Shown here: positions 51,301 to 56,736 of the stretch, one piece after another
How positions within the stretch are numbered: position 1 is the first letter of the stretch
How the letters are laid out: each line of letters opens with the position of its first letter
Source: Scortum barcoo
Lineage: Eukaryota; Chordata; Actinopteri; Centrarchiformes; Terapontidae
Assembly (NCBI GenBank): GCA_023238725.1
Contig: CM041550.1
Location: forward strand, 4,411,044-4,475,043
Direction: 5' to 3'
Length of the DNA: 64,000 bases
Program-made: the position numbers and the translations under genes
The notes under the pieces: model-generated
Seen by the model: the letters and a program-made list of their open reading frames with translations, nothing else
What the model was told of the DNA's origin: nothing
Databases searched by the model: none

Positions 51301-54300
51301 TCCCGGTCCAGCTCCTCCACTGGAGCTTTCAGCACCTACAGGAGATTCATTTAGTGGTTTATTATAATTCAAAGTTGTCTATAATGATAAGAGAACTTAG
51401 ATGTTTGACACAGAGGTCTGCTTGAGACCAGCTAATGGAAATAAACTAATCTCTCATTTCTTTAGATGTTTCTACTGTGTGTATCAGACTGTCCAGATGA
51501 TAGTACACTCACCTTTTTCTTCAGCTGTGTGTGCTCCTCTATCAAACGTCGAGATCCTTCCACATCTGCAGGAAACTCCTTCTTGGACAGAAGCTCCTGC
51601 AAAACAAACGCTTTCTTTAATCCTAATTCATCCATATTTCCCTTATTCATCTTCACGTCTATCTGTCCACCCCCCCACACACACCTGCAGGTCCTCCAGT
51701 CTGGACAGCAGGTGAACGGCGTTGGACATGAACTCCTCCAGAGAGACTCTCAGCTCCATCCACTCCTCATGGTTGTAGTCCAGAGAGCCTTCGAAGTCGT
51801 CTGTCAGCTGGGAGGGATCCACCAGTTTGGCCAAACCTTCAACTGACACCATGCTGGTCTGGTACACACACGAGGAATGTGATATATGAATGTTTTTAAC
51901 AGTGATGCATCACCCACGTTGGTGCCATAAGAAAATAAATACATGTGAATGAATGAAAGAAAATGGCACGAGAAGAAAGAAAGGAACGACTAGTATCCTA
52001 CAATGATATTAGAGATAGTCTTTTCTAAAACAGAGTTCAGTAAATAATTAATAAAAGAGGCTGACATGTGCTTCCCTTATGTTTAGCAGCATGGCACTGC
52101 CAAAGAGAGACTGAACTCTGGACTCCAACATTGTTAACGCTTCAATTTGGGGCTGAAATGTGTTTTTCAGAATAGAGAGCAGAGACACAACTACTGCGGA
52201 GAACATTTAAAATCCATCTTTGAAACAAACTGTGTCAGCTGCTAAAATAAACTGTCAACTAACCAGAACCAGACCAACTGGACCATCTGATAAACCGTTT
52301 TCTGTTTTACCTGCAGAAAAGGGAACCGTCAGTTTACCTGAGCAGCAGTTTCGGCTGCTGATGTGACACCTAAACTAACGTGAGGCTCACTGTTTTGCTC
52401 GTCGTGAAGATGAGGTATCAGCTAATCTGAACCAAACACTTGAAACTCGTAAACCAAACCGCCAAACATTTCCTGAACTGAGCTGTAAACTTGGCTGACT
52501 TGAACTAAACTGTTTTATGTGCAAATCTGAACCGTTAGCTCATTTAAACCTTTGATCTGCTCGTCTAAAGTGATGGTTGTTTGCTTTCTGTTAGCGTATA
52601 AATTGTTCTAAAATGTTGTTAATAATTATTAGATATAAATAAACCCGGCCATTCAAATTAAAGGAATACTCATGAATGTCAAGCAGCAATTAATAAGACT
52701 TTCTCTCAATTTTCCAAATAACAGACTGAAGTGTTAACTAATGGAAACCAAAGAGCTTTAAGAACTATTTTAGCTGGTAAACTAAACCAAAACCAAACTG
52801 TTTTACCTCCTAAACTGAAAAAATAGCTAACCTAAACCAAGTAGTTTCACCTTAAAAATTAAATTGTTAGCCTACTTGAGAAAAGCTGACTTGACTAAAG
52901 TGAACTTTTAGTTTGCATTAACCTGAACCAGATAGTTGTATCTGCAAAACTGAGCCATTAAATGACCTCAACAAGACAAGAAACAAAAACAAACATTAAA
53001 CACCATGAAATCAGAAAATAACATTTCATATTTTTTAAAGGTTTGTCAGGGATTTTTCTGTCAGAATAAAGATGTTTGTCAAACGAGACGATGTTGTATG
53101 AAACGTCCACACTCGAGATTTCATTGCATCATTTCCACAAAACACTTTCTATATATAGTAACCTTAAAGGAAGAAGGAAGGAAAGACCAAGCAAGACCAC
53201 CGACCTCGAAGGAGAACTTCGCACTCCCAAAGTTGGTCTTCTGCTTCTGCCAGAAGTTGTCCGGTTTGATGATGAGCGCCACGCAGATCTCGGCCGGGAA
53301 AAACTCCTGCAGCGTCTTCAGCAGGGGCTTGATCAGTTCCCACTTCGAACCGCGCATGTCGATGATGATGACGGTAAAACCCCGTTTACATACATCCTCA
53401 CTGCGAGATATTGAAGAGGAAGAGAGGAAGAGAAAGACAACAAACATGCAGTCAGTCTTTGATATATATATATACCTACTACGACGACTTATACTTCAGT
53501 AATCAAGTGTAAACAGTCTTGCAGCATATGTTGGATGCACAAGAGTTAACAATGAAGAACAAATACGGTCTCACTTGTAGTTTTCTTACCAGAGAGACAC
53601 TGAACACAGGAGTGAGATGCACTTTAAGGAAATAAGTGCAGTAGATTGTTTTTAAGGGGACATTTAGCACTGGATGGCTTTTATCAATTTACCTCCTGCA
53701 CAAATCTCTGCATATCAAGCTTCAGTGGCTCGTAACGAAGGTAGATGCGCAGCGGTGTGCTAATGAGGTTTGGGTAATGAGAAAGGAAAAGCTCCTGCAC
53801 ACTTCAGACTAACCCAAATGAGATCAAATCATCTGGCACAAGAGCAAAAGCAATGCTGCAGTAATAGTAGTAGTAAGAGTGTTTTAATTAAAAGACAAAG
53901 ATAATTCACTCTGAGCTACTTAAAAATGTGCTGCTATTCCTTTACATTTGATGTAAAATAAATGTTCCACTTTATTTCCATTGCTTCCAAATTTATTCAG
54001 TGATAGCTTTCTTCACATGTGGTGCAGATCAGATATGTATTAGCAAGTAAAAACATTTAAAACACTGTTCCTCACATGTGTAAATAAATGTGATATCAAG
54101 ACATTCGTTATTGCACGTTAAACTGCACGGAGCAAATATGCAAACAAACAAACTGGGTAAAGGGTCAAATTTAAAATGACTGATATATAAAGTTTCATTA
54201 AGATAAAAACAGACATTTCGTGGTGACCAGGAGCTGCTCTAAAACCAGCTGTGTGTGTGTGTTTGAGTCCAACGGGTCTTAAATTCAGCTGCTCCTGATT

Positions 54301-56662
54301 GGAGAGTAAAAATATACCGAAATGACCTCACCTCCACACATGCTCACACACGGCCTCTATTAATAAAAACTCAACAAAAGCACATCCATTATGATCTGCC
54401 TCGGGGAAGCACAAACTCCCCTCGTCGCCATGGAAACAGCAGCTCGATTAGCAGGAGGAATCAGAGCGGGGCTGATAGGGATCAAACGATAACACAGATT
54501 TTGGGCTCGTTTGTTTCAATCACGTCGCGTTTCAGTCAGACAGGTGATGTGTTAACATGAACGTCAGTCTGCTGCATTCAAGGACACGCTGACATCCGAT
54601 CATTTAGTCATCTAACGGAAACTTCCTGTTTATTTACAAATTCATATTTATTATTCCTATTTCACTTTTTGTTTAGATGTTCTTATCAATGTAATGCCTC
54701 TTAGCAGATGACAATCATTGATATCAGTGCGTCCTTGAATGCACCATTTTTTAAAAGAAGGTTCCTGTATGTCACTGCAAATTCAAAGTGACTAAATGTT
54801 CATTGTGGTTAAATTATTAGCAGACCTGTCTGTCAATGTTTATGTTATTTCATCCAAGAACAGAAGATATTCTTAATGAGTAATGAATCATAAATGACTA
54901 TAATAAATTACAAATGTCAGATATAAAGTAGGTAATTTGAAGTATTAAACATGCTTAACATAGTTTGAACCACAATGTTCCTTCAAACTAAAAGTATGTA
55001 TGTTTTGAAAGGGCAAAATAACTTGACAAATGACAGATATCATAATAATTATCTAGTTTGCCAAGACTTGACCAAGATTTACTGAATTTAAACAGAATCT
55101 TGATATAATTTTCTGCAGCTTTTTTCGTTATTCTTGAGATTATTTTAAAATATTTTAAATACTGTAATATTCTAGTGCTGGATATATTTTTCTCATCAGG
55201 TATTTTCTGTTGGCTCGGATCCAACAAAGTCAATTTAGATGATCTGGGTATCATCATCATCATTAAAATCATCAATAAGTCAGTTAAAATAGGTTTAAAA
55301 TCTGACTGATGTGAGAGTCAAAGTAATTTTTGATTGATCGTCTAAACCAGCTCATTCCTCGTAACGTCCTCATGAGGGGCAGCAGGAATAAATGGACTTG
55401 AAGTTGAGTGTGATAGACTGGCTGCTGTCTGCTGCAAACACTGCAGCTTTCATGCTGATGCAAATCAAAAACACTGCTCTCAGTCTGCTGCTGTGATGGA
55501 GAAGAAAGAGTGTTTGATTTCACGGTGTGGACAGCGCTGAGGCACTCCACATGCACTTCACCTCCTCTTCTTCCCTCTAGTATCTGTCACAGTGACGTCC
55601 AGTTCACTAAACATTATCGACCTGAAGCACATTTCTGAATAAGACTAATAAAAAGTTAACTAATAATCACAGTACCTGGGTACAGTAGACAGGTAGGTCA
55701 CCAGCCTCCTCAGGTCCTCCTGTTTTATTCGGTCGTGGTTACTTCTTGCAGGAAATGTGAGGATCGGTCCTCCTCTTTTGTCTCGCCCACCTGTGCATGC
55801 ACACATACAGACAATAAGCTTGAGTATATTATTTTTATCAACAAACACTAAAAGCAACAAGAAATTAATTAATGCTAGTTAGTACTGTAAGTACTGTCTC
55901 TGTAATATGACTTCAGGCTATAAACCTCCAGTGACATTAGGAACCATCTGGTGACATTATTCCTTCATTATAGTGAATGCAGTAGTAGTATTAGTAGTAA
56001 TTTGTCACAGTAGTACAGTAGTATCACTGCAGGTGATTATAAAAGTAGGAGCAGTGATAATAGCGGCAGTAGAAGAAGAATTAGTGGTAGGAGAAAGTGA
56101 AGTAGAAGCAGGTGTGGCAGTTGTACATAGTAGTACTATTACTAGTAGCAGCGGCAGCATCAGTAGTATTAGAAGCAGCAGCAGATATACTAGAGACAAT
56201 ACAAAAGTAGTAGTAATAGTAGCAACAATACGGATCATTATAACAATAGTTGCAGCAGTTGTAGAGATAATAGCAGTAGTAAAAGTATTAGTATTTAGTT
56301 GTTGTAGCAGTAGTAGTACTAATAGTTGTGGTAGTAGTGGAATAGAAGTAGTAGTAATCGCAATAGTAGTAGTGGTAGTAGTAGTATTAGAAGTTGTAGT
56401 AGCAGTGGCAGCAGTTGTAGTGAACAGTAGTAGTAATGGAAGTTGCAGTAGTAGTAGTAGTAGAAGTAGTAGTATTAACAGTAGTAGTAGAAGTAGTAGT
56501 AGTTATGGCAGCACTGTTAGCAGCTGTGGTTTATAGTTTTAAGTATTTCTGGTGGTTGTGTCACATAAAAAGAATTGAGCAAAGAATCTAATTTTAAATG
56601 ATACGATTCAAGCGTAAGTAAGCAGAAAGAGAGATAACATGCAAATAAAAAAATATATGTAC

Positions 56663-56736
<74 letters not shown>

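Noticed and set aside
53005..53502. 165-codon plus-strand frame
   Set aside because: It overlaps SEC14 exon 3 in antisense and contains no recognisable domain.
55973..56536. 187-codon plus-strand open frame
   Set aside because: It is the reading of an AGT/AGC trinucleotide array and has only Val/Ser/Ala/Ile low complexity; no domain or splice context.
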